NCBI RefSeq assembly: GCF_021173675.1
Contig: NZ_JAIHON010000004.1
Span: forward strand, 372,001 to 436,000
Source: Streptomyces lincolnensis
GTDB taxonomy: Bacteria > Actinomycetota > Actinomycetes > Streptomycetales > Streptomycetaceae
Length of the DNA stretch: 64,000 nt
Direction: 5' to 3'
The stretch's first letter is position 1; each line of letters begins with the position of its first letter. The notes below the pieces were generated by a model. It ran no database searches. It was not told the origin of the DNA and worked only from the letters and a program-made list of their open reading frames with translations. Positions 19,436 through 28,981 of the stretch are shown piece by piece. Position numbers and translations under genes: made by a program.

Positions 19436-19972
19436 TCAGCTGTACTGGATGCCCCACAGGTTGTTGTTGCGCTTGACCGGGGCCACGATCCCGGACTTCT
19501 TCCAGACCTTGACCTTCTTGCAGGTCTGCGAACCGGTCGGCTGGAGACGGTACTTGGTCACGCTGAAGCCCTTGGCCTCGTGGTACATCATCAGGCGGCC
19601 CTTGGTCTTGCCCGCCTTCTTCTTCACCGTCGCGGAGTACGTCCAGGTGTCCGACTTCGACCAGGTCTTGCCGACCGAGACGCTGAACGAGGTGGATGCC
19701 TTCGCAAAGATGACCCCCGCCTCGGCGCCGATGGTGGCGGTGCCCGTCGCGGTCCAACTGCCCGTCTTGTTCTTCGCGTAGCTGATGGTCACGCCCGGCT
19801 TCGCCCAGTCGCTGTGGACGTTGGTCGGCTTCCACACCGTCTTCTTGTCGCCGATGGAGTAGATCGGGTCGTCGGAGCAGACGATGCCCGCGGCGGCCGG
19901 GGCCGCGGAGACGGCGACGACTCCACCCGTGAGCAGGGCGGTGGAGAGGACCGCACCGATGGCACGCTTCAT
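19436..19972 (-). CDS. Small secreted protein of unknown function, 178 aa
   Basis: ATG 19972 has GGAAGG 7 nt upstream. A classical signal peptide (MKRAIGAVLSTALLTGG) ends near AAPAAA. The mature protein, about 150 aa, has two Cys residues (VCSDD and TCKKV) that could form one disulfide, is basic, and is dominated by alternating Ser/Thr/Val/Lys stretches (ASTSFSVSVGKTWSKSDTWT) typical of beta-strands. The alternating pattern followed by AGKTKGRLMMYHEAKGF recalls aerolysin/ETX-MTX2 proteins, but only weakly. It lies between two peptide importers and is transcribed divergently from importer C. Function unknown. Confidence 0.75.
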   Translation of the reverse strand: MKRAIGAVLSTALLTGGVVAVSAAPAAAGIVCSDDPIYSIGDKKTVWKPTNVHSDWAKPGVTISYAKNKTGSWTATGTATIGAEAGVIFAKASTSFSVSVGKTWSKSDTWTYSATVKKKAGKTKGRLMMYHEAKGFSVTKYRLQPTGSQTCKKVKVWKKSGIVAPVKRNNNLWGIQYS

Positions 19973-20289
19973 GAATCACCTTCCGGAGACTGATCTCTGC
20001 CCGAACGTGATCTTGTTCGGAACACGACAGATCATTCACTCGACGGCTGCGGGAGCAAAGGGTTTTGAGCGAATCTTGAGCTTGATCATCTGGTTCCCGG
20101 GTATACGTGAAAATTTCCTCCGGCATGCTGCACATACCGCTCTCACCTGGATGGATGACCTCCGGATGAGGGACGGCCGACCCGGACGGGTGCCGAGAAC
20201 ATGTGGTTCCTCATGACTGTGTGGATATTTGGCGCAAAGACCCTGCGCTCAGCTGCCCGGCGGCACAGCGCACTCATGAGGAGGCATCC
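19973..20289. other. Divergent regulatory region between the secreted protein and importer C
   Basis: 317 bp that must hold both promoters. CCGAAC (20001-20006) and GTTCGG (20015-20020) form an inverted repeat with an 8-nt centre just upstream of the secreted gene, an operator candidate. Bases 20025-20120 are AT-richer (GTATAC at about 20101). CTCATGAGGAGG before the importer C start copies the arrangement at importer A. No small gene supported. Confidence 0.4.
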
Positions 20290-21930
20290 ATGCGCGGAGC
20301 CACGCACGCCAGATGGGCCGCGGGCGCGGCGGCCGTAGCCCTCGCGGCGACGGCCTGCGGGGGCGGCGGCAGCGACGGCGACAGCGGGGGTGGCGACAGC
20401 GCCGCCGTGCTGAGCTCCTCCTGGGGCGACCCGCAGAACCCGCTGGAGCCGGCCAACACCAACGAGGTGCAGGGCGGCAAGGTCCTCGACATGATCTTCC
20501 GGTCCCTGAAGAAGTACGACCCGGAGACCGGCAAGGCCGAGGACATGCTCGCCGAGAAGATCGAGACGAGCGACTCCCAGAACTTCACCGTCACCGTCAA
20601 GCCCGGCTGGACCTTCAGCAACGGCGAGAAGGTCACCGCCAAGTCCTTCGTGGACGCCTGGAACTACGGCGCGAGCCTGAAGAACAACCAGAAGAACGCG
20701 TACTTCTTCGGCTACATCGACGGCTACGACAAGGTCCACCCCGAGGACGGCGGCAAGCAGAGCGCCGACACCCTCTCGGGCCTGAAGGTCACCGGCGAGC
20801 GGACCTTCACCGTCAAGCTCAACCAGAAGTTCTCGACCTTCCCCGACACCCTCGGCTACCCCGCCTACGCCCCGCTCCCGCGGGCCTTCTTCACCGACCA
20901 CGCGGCCTGGGTGAAGAAGCCGGTCGGCAACGGCCCGTACACCATCGAGTCGTACACCAAGGGCTCGCAGATGGCCCTGAAGAAGCGGGACGACTACCCC
21001 GGTGAGGACAAGGCGCAGAACGGCGGGGTGACCCTCAAGGTCTACACCGACAACAACACCGCCTACACCGACCTGATGGCCGGCAACCTCGACCTGGTCG
21101 ACGACGTCCCCGCCTCGCAGCTCAAGAACGTCCAGAGCGACCTGGGGGACCGGTACATCAACACCCCCGCCGGCATCATCCAGACCCTCGCCTTCCCGTT
21201 CTACGACGCCAAGTGGAACAAGGCGGGGATGGAGAAGGTCCGCACGGGGCTGTCCATGGCCATCAACCGCGACCAGATCACCGAGACGATCTTCCAGAAG
21301 ACCCGCACCCCCGCCACCGACTGGACCTCCCCGGTCCTGGGCGAGGAGGGCGGCTTCAAGGAGGGCCTGTGCGGCGACGCCTGCGCGTACAAGCCAGACG
21401 AGGCCAAGAAGCTGATCGAGGAGGGCGGCGGGCTCCCCGGCGGTCAGATCAAGATCACGTACAACGCGGACACCGGCTCCCACCGGGAGTGGGTCGACGC
21501 GGTCTGCAACTCCATCAACAACGCCCTCGACAACGACAAGGCGTGCGTCGGCAACCCGATCGGCACCTTCGCGGACTTCCGCAACCAGATCACCGACCGG
21601 AAGATGCCCGGCCCGTTCCGCGCCGGCTGGCAGATGGACTACCCGCTCATCCAGAACTTCCTCCAGCCGCTCTACTACACCAACGCCTCCTCCAACGACG
21701 GCAAGTGGACGAACAAGGACTTCGACCGGCTCGTGAACGAGGCCAACGCCGAGACCGACACCGCCACGGCGGTGGAGAAGTTCCAGGAGGCCGAGAAGGT
21801 CCTCCGGGACGCCATGGGCGCCATCCCGCTCTGGTACCAGAACGGCAGCGCCGGCTACTCGGAGCGGCTCTCCGACGTCAAGCTCAATCCCTTCAGCGTC
21901 CCGGTCTACAACGAGATCAAGGTCGGCTGA
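20290..21930 (+). CDS. Importer C oligopeptide-binding lipoprotein, 546 aa
   Basis: ATG 20290 follows GAGGAGG (CATGAGGAGGCATCC). The lipobox AATAC gives Cys23, followed by a Gly/Ser/Asp linker. SBP_bac_5 motifs match importer A closely: GDPQNPLEPANT, WTFSNGEKVTAKSFVDAWNYG, VGNGPYTIESY, AIPLWYQNGSAGYSERL. Unlike A it is followed by only 9 nt before the permease, with no hairpin. Extracellular peptide capture; substrate unknown. Confidence 0.9.
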   Translation: MRGATHARWAAGAAAVALAATACGGGGSDGDSGGGDSAAVLSSSWGDPQNPLEPANTNEVQGGKVLDMIFRSLKKYDPETGKAEDMLAEKIETSDSQNFTVTVKPGWTFSNGEKVTAKSFVDAWNYGASLKNNQKNAYFFGYIDGYDKVHPEDGGKQSADTLSGLKVTGERTFTVKLNQKFSTFPDTLGYPAYAPLPRAFFTDHAAWVKKPVGNGPYTIESYTKGSQMALKKRDDYPGEDKAQNGGVTLKVYTDNNTAYTDLMAGNLDLVDDVPASQLKNVQSDLGDRYINTPAGIIQTLAFPFYDAKWNKAGMEKVRTGLSMAINRDQITETIFQKTRTPATDWTSPVLGEEGGFKEGLCGDACAYKPDEAKKLIEEGGGLPGGQIKITYNADTGSHREWVDAVCNSINNALDNDKACVGNPIGTFADFRNQITDRKMPGPFRAGWQMDYPLIQNFLQPLYYTNASSNDGKWTNKDFDRLVNEANAETDTATAVEKFQEAEKVLRDAMGAIPLWYQNGSAGYSERLSDVKLNPFSVPVYNEIKVG

Positions 21931-21939
21931 GGCGGCGTC

Positions 21940-22863
21940 ATGGGACGGTACGTCGTCCGGCGCCTGCTCCAGATGATCCCGGTGTTCGTCGGGTCCACGC
22001 TGCTGATCTTCCTCATGGTGAACGTGATGGGCGACCCCGTCGCGGGCCTGTGCGGCGAGCGGCAGTGCGACCCGGCGACGGCTGCCCAGCTCAAGCGGGA
22101 GTTCGGCCTCGACAAGCCGGTGTGGCAGCAATACCTGACCTACATGGGCAACGTCTTCACCGGCGACTTCGGCACCGCGTTCAACGGCCAGAAAGTCACC
22201 GAGTTGATGTCGACGGCGTTCCCCGTCACCATCCGGCTGACCATCGTGGCCATCCTCTTCGAGATCGTCATCGGCATCGTGCTGGGCGTCGTCACCGGCC
22301 TGCGCCGCGGCCGTCCCATCGACACGGCGGTGCTGCTGCTCACCCTCGTGGTGATCTCGGTCCCCACCTTCGTCACCGGTCTGCTGCTCCAGCTCCTCCT
22401 CGGCGTCGAGTGGGGCTGGATCAAGCCCTCGGTGTCGACGGACGCCACCTTCGACGAGCTGATCGTGCCCGGCCTGGTCCTCGCGTCCGTGTCACTGGCG
22501 TATGTGACCCGGCTGACCCGCACCTCCATCGCGGAGAACAGGCGCAGCGACTACGTCCGTACGGCGGTGGCCAAGGGCCTGCCCCGCCGCCGGGTCATCA
22601 CCCGCCACCTGCTGCGCAACTCCCTGATCCCCGTGGTCACCTTCATCGGCACCGACATCGGCGCCCTGATGGGCGGCGCCATCGTCACCGAGCGGATCTT
22701 CAACATCCACGGCGTCGGCTACCAGCTCTACCAGGGCATCCTGCGCCAGAACACCCAGACCGTCGTCGGCTTCGTGACCGTCCTGGTCCTGGTGTTCCTG
22801 GTCGCCAACCTTCTCGTCGACCTCCTCTACGCCGTCCTCGACCCCAGGATCCGCTATGCCTGA
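21940..22863 (+). CDS. Importer C permease 1 (OppB/DppB type), 307 aa
   Basis: Starts MGRYVVRRLLQMIPVFVGSTLLIFLMV, nearly the same as importer A permease 1. The PGDPV position reads MGDPVAGL. EAA loop TAVAKGLPRRRVITRHLLRN. Ends DLLYAVLDPRIRYA, identical to the A paralogue, and overlaps permease 2 by 8 nt, also as in A. A loop near residues 32-38 carries two Cys (LCGERQC) absent from A. Confidence 0.92.
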   Translation: MGRYVVRRLLQMIPVFVGSTLLIFLMVNVMGDPVAGLCGERQCDPATAAQLKREFGLDKPVWQQYLTYMGNVFTGDFGTAFNGQKVTELMSTAFPVTIRLTIVAILFEIVIGIVLGVVTGLRRGRPIDTAVLLLTLVVISVPTFVTGLLLQLLLGVEWGWIKPSVSTDATFDELIVPGLVLASVSLAYVTRLTRTSIAENRRSDYVRTAVAKGLPRRRVITRHLLRNSLIPVVTFIGTDIGALMGGAIVTERIFNIHGVGYQLYQGILRQNTQTVVGFVTVLVLVFLVANLLVDLLYAVLDPRIRYA

Positions 22864-23863
22864 GCCGCTGCCGCAGGAGCCGTTCAAGTCGGGCGGGGGC
22901 CGGGCGCCCGAGGACGGCGTGATCGCCGCGACCGGGATGGGCGGGGCGATGGACCTCGCGACGAGCGAGGGCGAGACGCTGGAGCGCGGCCCCGGCCCCG
23001 GCGACGGCCCGTCGGGCAGACCCCGCTCCCTGTGGTCCGACGCCTGGCGCGACCTGCGCCGCAACCCCGTCTTCATCATCTCCGGCCTGGTGATCCTCTT
23101 CCTGGTCGTCATCTCCCTGTGGCCGTCCCTGATCGCCTCCGGCAACCCCCTCAAGTGCGACCTCGCCAAGGCCCAGGAGGGATCCCAGCCCGGCCACCCC
23201 TTCGGCTACGACGGCCAGGGCTGCGACGTCTACACGCGCACGGTCTACGGCGCCCGTACGTCCGTCACGGTCGGCGTCTGCGCCACGCTCTTGGTGGCGA
23301 TCCTCGGCTCGGTGCTGGGCGGACTCGCCGGGTTCTTCGGCGGGTTCTGGGACTCGTTCCTGTCCCGGATCACCGACATCTTCTTCGCGATCCCGGTCGT
23401 CCTCGGCGGCCTGGTCCTGCTGTCCGTCGTCACCAGCAGCACCGTCTGGCCGGTCATCGGCTTCATGGTGCTGCTCGGCTGGCCGCAGATCTCCCGGATC
23501 GCCCGCGGCTCGGTCATCACCGCCAAACAGAACGACTACGTCCAGGCGGCCCGCGCCCTGGGCGCCTCCAACTCCCGCCTGCTGCTGCGCCACATCACCC
23601 CCAACGCGGTGGCCCCGGTGATCGTCGTGGCGACCATCGCGCTCGGTACGTACATCGCGCTGGAGGCGACCCTGTCCTACCTCGGCGTCGGCCTGAAACC
23701 GCCCACGGTCAGCTGGGGCATCGACATCTCCGCCGCCTCCGCCTACATCCGCAACGCCCCCCACATGCTCCTCTGGCCCGCCGGCGCCCTCGCCCTCACC
23801 GTCCTCGCCTTCATCATGCTCGGCGACGCGGTCCGCGACGCCCTCGACCCGAAGCTGAGGTGA
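22856..23863 (+). CDS. Importer C permease 2 (OppC/DppC type), 335 aa
   Basis: ATG 22856 (MPEPLPQEPFKSGGG). The cytoplasmic N-terminal extension of about 60 aa is longer than in A. SLWSDAWRDLRRNPVF leads into helix 1; FGYDGQGCDVYTRTVYGART and the EAA loop QAARALGASNSRLLLRHITPN identify OppC. It ends RDALDPKLR. Directly downstream lie two decayed copies of this gene end. Confidence 0.92.
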   Translation: MPEPLPQEPFKSGGGRAPEDGVIAATGMGGAMDLATSEGETLERGPGPGDGPSGRPRSLWSDAWRDLRRNPVFIISGLVILFLVVISLWPSLIASGNPLKCDLAKAQEGSQPGHPFGYDGQGCDVYTRTVYGARTSVTVGVCATLLVAILGSVLGGLAGFFGGFWDSFLSRITDIFFAIPVVLGGLVLLSVVTSSTVWPVIGFMVLLGWPQISRIARGSVITAKQNDYVQAARALGASNSRLLLRHITPNAVAPVIVVATIALGTYIALEATLSYLGVGLKPPTVSWGIDISAASAYIRNAPHMLLWPAGALALTVLAFIMLGDAVRDALDPKLR

Positions 23864-24150
23864 GCGGTGTGCGGTGGGGCGTACGCGAGGGGTGCCGGGG
23901 ATTCGGTCGCGAGGGCCGGTCGTCGCGCGCCATCGGGCCGGCCGTGTGTGGGCCGGGCGGGGCCGGTGGTCACCGTATCGGCGTTCATCCGCTCGGCGGC
24001 CCCCGCGCGCGACGCCCTCGGCCCGAGGCCGATGCGAGCGGCGGGCGGCGTGCGGCGTCCCGGGCGACGGCCTCGGCCGAGCCCGGGGTGTGCGGAGTGC
24101 TGCCGCTCGACATGCGTCACGTTCTACGACCCGAAGCCGAGGTGAGCCGT
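23795..24150 (+). repeat. Decayed duplication of the permease 2 gene end
   Basis: Copy 1 is the true gene end (23795-23874). Copy 2 (about 23969-24055) repeats it with about 80% identity in its best 40 nt, and its frame reads TVSAFI...ARDALGPRPMR against TVLAFIMLGDAVRDALDPKLR. Copy 3 (24127-24150) repeats the last 24 nt with 2 differences, reads DPKPR-stop, and supplies the GAGGTGA ribosome site for the ATPase at 24155. The gap 23864-24154 (291 bp) contains nothing else recognisable; the paralogous gap in importer A is 11 bp. Confidence 0.7.
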
Positions 24151-24154
24151 CGTC

Positions 24155-25138
24155 ATGCTGCTCGAAGTGCGTGACCTGCAGGTGGAGTTCCGGACCAGGG
24201 ACGGGGTCGCCAAGGCGGTCAACGGGGTCACCTACGGCGTGGACGCCGGGGAGACGCTCGCGGTGCTGGGTGAGTCCGGCTCCGGGAAGTCGGTGACCGC
24301 GCAGGCGGTGATGGGCATCCTCGACATCCCGCCCGGGCGGATCACCGGTGGCGAGATCCTCTTCCAGGGCCGGGGCCTGCTGAAGCTGAAGGAGGAGGAG
24401 CGGCGCAGGATCCGCGGCGCGGAGATGGCGATGATCTTCCAGGACGCGCTGTCCTCGCTGAACCCCGTGCTCAGCGTCGGCGACCAGCTCGGCGAGATGT
24501 TCGTGGTGCACCGGGGCATGTCCCGCAAGGACGCGCGGACGAAGGCCGTGGAGCTGATGGACCGGGTCCGCATCCCGGCGGCCAAGGAGCGGGTGCGGGA
24601 CTATCCCCACCAGTTCTCCGGCGGTATGCGCCAGCGCATCATGATCGCGATGGCGATGGCCCTGGAACCGGCCCTGATCATCGCCGACGAGCCGACGACG
24701 GCCCTGGACGTGACGGTCCAGGCCCAGGTGATGGAGCTGCTCGCCGAGTTGCGGCGCGAGTACCACATGGGCCTGATCCTCATCACCCACGACCTGGGCG
24801 TGGTCGCGGACGTGGCCGATCGGATCGCCGTGATGTACGCGGGCCGGATCGTCGAGTCGGCCCCCGTCCACGACATCTACAAGGCCCCCGCCCACCCGTA
24901 CACCCGCGGCCTCCTGGAGTCGATCCCGCGCCTGGACCAGAAGGGCCAGGAGCTCTACGCCATCAAGGGCCTGCCGCCCAACCTCATGGACATCCCGCCC
25001 GGTTGCGCCTTCCACCCGCGCTGCCCGATGGCCCGGGACGTCTGCCGCACCGACGTACCGCCGCTGTACGAGGTCGACGAGGACCGGGGCAGCGCCTGCC
25101 ACTTCTGGAGGGAGTGCCTGCATGGCCTCGACGGCTGA
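24155..25138 (+). CDS. Importer C ATPase 1 (OppD/DppD type), 327 aa
   Basis: ATG 24155 with GAGGTGA upstream. Walker A GESGSGKS, signature SGGMRQR, Walker [12 protein letters not shown], His in ITHDLG. Tail C-x5-C-x6-C ([14 protein letters not shown]) plus ACHFW. Lacks the 20-residue N-terminal extension of the A paralogue but is otherwise closely similar. Overlaps ATPase 2 by 17 nt. Confidence 0.94.
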   Translation: MLLEVRDLQVEFRTRDGVAKAVNGVTYGVDAGETLAVLGESGSGKSVTAQAVMGILDIPPGRITGGEILFQGRGLLKLKEEERRRIRGAEMAMIFQDALSSLNPVLSVGDQLGEMFVVHRGMSRKDARTKAVELMDRVRIPAAKERVRDYPHQFSGGMRQRIMIAMAMALEPALIIADEPTTALDVTVQAQVMELLAELRREYHMGLILITHDLGVVADVADRIAVMYAGRIVESAPVHDIYKAPAHPYTRGLLESIPRLDQKGQELYAIKGLPPNLMDIPPGCAFHPRCPMARDVCRTDVPPLYEVDEDRGSACHFWRECLHGLDG

Positions 25139-26192
25139 GCCGATTCTCCAGGTGAGCGGACTGGTCAAGCACTACCCGCTCACCCGGGGCATCGTCTTCA
25201 GGAAACAGGTCGGCGCGGTCAAGGCCGTCGACGGCGTCGACTTCGCCCTCGGCAAGGGCGAGACCCTCGGCATCGTCGGCGAGTCCGGCTGCGGCAAGTC
25301 CACGGTCGCCAAGATGCTGGTCAACCTGGAACGGCCGACGGCGGGCGAGATCCGCTTCAAGGGCGAGGACATCACCAAGCTGTCCGGCAAGGCCCTGAAG
25401 GCGGTCCGCCGGAACATCCAGATGGTGTTCCAGGACCCGTACACCTCCCTCAACCCCCGGATGACGGTGGGCGACATCATCGGGGAGCCGTACGACATCC
25501 ACCCCGAGGTGGCCCCGAAGGGCGACCGGCGCCGCAAGGTCCAGGACCTCCTGGACGTCGTCGGCCTCAACCCCGAGTACATCAACCGCTACCCGCACCA
25601 GTTCTCCGGCGGCCAGCGCCAACGCATCGGCATCGCACGCGGGTTGGCGCTCCGCCCGGAGGTCATCGTCGCCGACGAACCGGTCTCGGCCCTGGACGTC
25701 TCGGTCCAGGCGCAGGTCATCAACCTGATGGACCGTCTCCAGGGCGAGTTCGACCTCTCCTACGTCTTCATCGCCCACGACCTGTCGATCGTCCGGCACA
25801 TCTCGGACCGCGTCGGCGTGATGTACCTGGGCCGGATCGTAGAGATCGGCAAGGACGCCGAGATCTACGACCATCCCACGCACCCCTACACCCAGGCGCT
25901 GCTGTCCGCCGTCCCCGTCCCCGACCCGGAGGCCCGCGAACACCGCGAGCGGATCATCCTCACCGGGGACGTGCCCTCCCCGACGAACATCCCCTCCGGG
26001 TGCCGCTTCCGCACCCGCTGCTGGAAGGCCCAGGAGCGCTGCGCCCTGGAGGTGCCGGCCCTCGCCGTGCCCGCGGAGTTCCGGCTCACCACCGGGCCCA
26101 CGGCCCACGACTCGGCCTGCCACTTCGCCGAGGAGAAGCAGGTGGTGCCCCCGGAAGACCCGTCGGACGATCTTGCAAAAGGTCGGGAATAG
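25122..26192 (+). CDS. Importer C ATPase 2 (OppF/DppF type), 356 aa
   Basis: ATG 25122 lies inside the end of ATPase 1. Walker A GESGCGKS, signature SGGQRQR, Walker [12 protein letters not shown], His in IAHDLS. Tail C-x5-C-x6-C ([14 protein letters not shown]) plus ACHFAEEKQ. Nearly the same as importer A ATPase 2 through the core; the A-specific acidic N-terminus is missing. Last gene of operon C. Confidence 0.94.
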   Translation: MASTAEPILQVSGLVKHYPLTRGIVFRKQVGAVKAVDGVDFALGKGETLGIVGESGCGKSTVAKMLVNLERPTAGEIRFKGEDITKLSGKALKAVRRNIQMVFQDPYTSLNPRMTVGDIIGEPYDIHPEVAPKGDRRRKVQDLLDVVGLNPEYINRYPHQFSGGQRQRIGIARGLALRPEVIVADEPVSALDVSVQAQVINLMDRLQGEFDLSYVFIAHDLSIVRHISDRVGVMYLGRIVEIGKDAEIYDHPTHPYTQALLSAVPVPDPEAREHRERIILTGDVPSPTNIPSGCRFRTRCWKAQERCALEVPALAVPAEFRLTTGPTAHDSACHFAEEKQVVPPEDPSDDLAKGRE

Positions 26193-26299
26193 CATCCCAA
26201 ATGCACAGAAAACTCGTTAACACACAGGCAACTTGGCCGACCCGATCTCGATATACGGACGGTTCACTCTGAACGACGTACGGCCGTGCGGGTGCCGTA

Positions 26300-26335
26300 A
26301 ACGGACCGGGGCGCGCCATGTCGCCCCGGTCCGTT
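26300..26335. terminator. Bidirectional terminator between importer C and the peptidase
   Basis: AACGGACCGGGGCG (26300-26313) and CGCCCCGGTCCGTT (26322-26335) are perfectly complementary over 14 bp with an 8-nt loop, between convergent genes. Confidence 0.8.
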
Positions 26336-26363
26336 GCCGTGTCACCGGGAGATCCCGGTCGGC

Positions 26364-28481
26364 TCAGGCCGGTCCCAACGCCCGCTTGAGGAAGTCGACC
26401 TGAAGCAGCAGCAGGTTCTCCGCGACCTGTTCCTGCGGGGTCATGTGGGTGACGCCCGACAGGGGCAGCACCTCGTGGGGTCGCCCCGCGGCCAGCAGCG
26501 CGGAGGACAGCCTGAGGGCGTGGGCGAAGACGACATTGTCGTCGGCGGTGCCGTGGACGATGAGCAGCGGGCGGTGCGGTTCCACGGGAGCGGAGAGGCC
26601 CTCGTCCGTCACCAGGGAGCTCTTGGCGTACGCCTCGGGGTTCGCCGCCGGGTCGCCGAGGTAGCGCTCGGTGTAGTGGGTGTCGTAGAGCCGCCAGTCC
26701 GTGACGGGGGCACCCGCGATGCCCGCGTGGAAGACGTCCGGGCGGCGCAGGACGGCGAGCCCGGCGAGCCAACCGCCGTAGGACCAGCCGCGGATGGCCA
26801 CGCGGGAGAGGTCCAGGGGATACCGCCGGGCCAGGTCCTCCAGCGCCTCGACCTGGTCGTCCAACGACACCGTGAAGTCCTCGTGGAGCGCCTTCTCCCA
26901 GGCGGGGGAGCGGCCCGGGGTGCCCCGGCCGTCGGCGACCACGACCGCGAAACCCTGGTCCGCGAACCACTGGGAGGTGAGGTGGGTGTTGTGGGCGGCG
27001 AGCACCCGGGGGCCGTGCGGACCACCGTAGGGATCGAGCAAAACCGGAAGAGGGGCATCCTCTTGGTAGTCCTGTGGCATAAGCACGGCGCATGGGATTC
27101 GGCGTGCGCCCCCCTCGGTGAGGGTCACGCGCGGGGACATACCGGGATGTTCGGCGTGCGACGCCACCGTCGCGACCGGCTTTCCGTCGCGCAGGACCTG
27201 TGCCCGCGCCCCCGGCCGGTCGAGCGTCGCCGACACCAGGACCGTCACGCCCCCGGCGCGCACCGCCGAGTGCACGCCGGGTTCCTGTGACGCGCGCTCC
27301 ATGCCGAGCTCGTTCACCCGGTAGACGTGCACCTCGCCCGTCTCGGGCCGCTCGGCGCCCTCTCCGGCCGACGCCGAGACCAGCACGTCGTCGTCCGAGA
27401 CGTCGAGCACGGCACGGACGTGCAACTGCGGGCCCGTCAGCGGGCGTTCGCCCACCGCCAGCACCCGCGCGCCGCCCTCGTCCGCGACACGCACGAGCTG
27501 CCCGGACGGACTCCAGCTCGGTACCCCGGCGAAAAGATCAAGCCAAATTGGATCTTCGTCCGCGTGCACCATCCGGGTCGCCCCGGTCGCCGGATCCACG
27601 GCGAGGTACAACTGACTGCGCTGGTCGCGCGCTTGTACGAGCAGCAGGGGTGCACCCGCCGCTGACCAGTGCACATGCGCCAGATAGGGGTAACGGGCCC
27701 AGTCCCAGACAACCTCCGTGCGCATCCCGTCCAGGTCGATCAGGAACAGCCGGACGTCCGCGTTGTCCGTCCCCGCCGCCGGGTACGGCACGTGCTGCGG
27801 CTCACGATCCGGATGCGCCGGGTCGGAGATCCACCACCGTCGCACCGGCGTGTCGTCCACGCGCGCCACCAGCAGCCGGTCCGACTCCGGCGACCACCAG
27901 AACCCCCGCGACCGGCCCATCTCCTCCGCCGCGATGAACTCCGCGAGCCCGTAGGTCACGTGCTCCGCGTCCGGCTCGGCGAGCGCCCGGTCGCCCCCAC
28001 CCTCGGCCCCGACGACCCAGAGGGCGCCCTGGACGACGTAGGCGATGTGCCGGCCGTCGGGGGAGGGGCGCGGGTCGATCACCGGGCCCGGGGCGGGGAG
28101 TTCGCGTGCCGTCCCGGCCCGCAGCTCCGCCGTGAAAAGCCGCCCGGACAAGGCGAAAGAGGCCAGCTCGACGGTTGTGTCGGTGGCGTAGCCGACGATG
28201 CCGGCGCCACCCTCGCGACTGCGTTCCCGGCGGGCCTTCTCCGCCGCGGAGAGGTGCTCGTCCGCGCCGCCCAGGAGGGCGCGCGGGTCCGCCGCCACGC
28301 GCTCCCGGCCGTCCGAAAGGTCCAGTACCCACAGGGAGTTGGCCCGGTCCGTGCCCGAGGACGAGCGCAGGAACGCGACCCGCGAACCGTCGGGCGCCAC
28401 GCTGAACGCGCGCGGCGCGCCGAGCGTGAACCGCTGGGTACGGGCGTGGCGGCGGGGGAAGGAGTCAGCCTCGGTCGTCAT
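26364..28481 (-). CDS. S9 family prolyl peptidase (DPP-IV-like), 705 aa
   Basis: Serine peptidase with an N-terminal beta-propeller (about residues 20-440) and a C-terminal alpha/beta-hydrolase domain. Nucleophile Ser567 in GWSYGG, Asp647/648 in HGTADDNV, His679 in GVTHMT. AEFIAAEEMGR carries the paired Glu that anchor the substrate N-terminus in DPP-IV enzymes, so dipeptide release after Pro/Ala is likely. No signal peptide, so cytosolic: a plausible processor of peptides brought in by the adjacent importers (inference). ATG 28481 (MTTEADSF) is chosen on the conserved start; the ribosome site is weak. The frame runs to 28676 without support. Confidence 0.88.
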   Translation of the reverse strand: MTTEADSFPRRHARTQRFTLGAPRAFSVAPDGSRVAFLRSSSGTDRANSLWVLDLSDGRERVAADPRALLGGADEHLSAAEKARRERSREGGAGIVGYATDTTVELASFALSGRLFTAELRAGTARELPAPGPVIDPRPSPDGRHIAYVVQGALWVVGAEGGGDRALAEPDAEHVTYGLAEFIAAEEMGRSRGFWWSPESDRLLVARVDDTPVRRWWISDPAHPDREPQHVPYPAAGTDNADVRLFLIDLDGMRTEVVWDWARYPYLAHVHWSAAGAPLLLVQARDQRSQLYLAVDPATGATRMVHADEDPIWLDLFAGVPSWSPSGQLVRVADEGGARVLAVGERPLTGPQLHVRAVLDVSDDDVLVSASAGEGAERPETGEVHVYRVNELGMERASQEPGVHSAVRAGGVTVLVSATLDRPGARAQVLRDGKPVATVASHAEHPGMSPRVTLTEGGARRIPCAVLMPQDYQEDAPLPVLLDPYGGPHGPRVLAAHNTHLTSQWFADQGFAVVVADGRGTPGRSPAWEKALHEDFTVSLDDQVEALEDLARRYPLDLSRVAIRGWSYGGWLAGLAVLRRPDVFHAGIAGAPVTDWRLYDTHYTERYLGDPAANPEAYAKSSLVTDEGLSAPVEPHRPLLIVHGTADDNVVFAHALRLSSALLAAGRPHEVLPLSGVTHMTPQEQVAENLLLLQVDFLKRALGPA

Positions 28482-28669
28482 GCCCCGACCATATTGGCCA
28501 TGCGCCCCCTTGTGCGGCCGTGCGCCGACCGATGCGCACGTACGGATAGTTATGATCACTAGCGCATAGTGGGTATGAACCTGCTGGTTGATGCATGGAT
28601 TTATCTGCCCCCATAGGTCCGTTCCCGTCCGACCCCCCACGTCCCTGGGTTCTTTGGAGGTGAGCCGCC

Positions 28670-28864
28670 GTGGCACTCTCGATTTCGGCGGTGGTGCTGC
28701 TGGCGATCGTCGTCTTCCTGCTGATCAAGAAATCAGGACTGAAGGGCGGGCATGCGGTCGTGTGCGTCCTGCTCGGCTTCTACCTGGCTTCCTCGACCGT
28801 CGCCCCGACGATCAGTGAGCTGACGACGAACATCGCGGGCATGATCGGCAGTATCAAGTTCTGA
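28670..28864 (+). CDS. Small conserved membrane protein, 64 aa
   Basis: GTG 28670 has a strong GGAGGTGA at 28656-28663. Two hydrophobic helices (ISAVVLLAIVVFLLI and HAVVCVLLGFYLASSTVA) joined by KKSGLKGG, ending SELTTNIAGMIGSIKF. I recall near-identical small proteins across streptomycetes without assigned function. Transcribed divergently from the S9 peptidase. An imperfect palindrome CACTA-GCGCA-TAGTG (28557-28571) lies in the shared promoter region. Followed by a terminator, so a monocistronic gene. Confidence 0.75.
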   Translation: MALSISAVVLLAIVVFLLIKKSGLKGGHAVVCVLLGFYLASSTVAPTISELTTNIAGMIGSIKF

Positions 28865-28868
28865 CCCC

Positions 28869-28939
28869 GCGGCCGGGTTCCCGGCCGCGCACGTACGAAA
28901 CGGGCCCATGCCGCCGGCGACGGCGAGCGGCGTGGGCCC
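28869..28939 (+). terminator. Tandem terminator hairpins
   Basis: First stem GCGGCCGGG (28869-28877) / CCCGGCCGC (28880-28888). Second stem 28902-28914 / 28927-28939, 13 bp including one G-U pair, loop 12 nt. They isolate the small membrane gene from mshB. Confidence 0.7.
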
Positions 28940-28981
28940 GCTGCCGCGCCCGCTGTCGGTGCCGCCTCGTAGGGTGGACCC

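Noticed and set aside
23867..24145. Separate 92-aa gene between permease 2 and ATPase 1 of importer C
   Set aside because: It starts at a chance ATG, lacks a ribosome site, and its only recognisable parts are decayed copies of the permease end.
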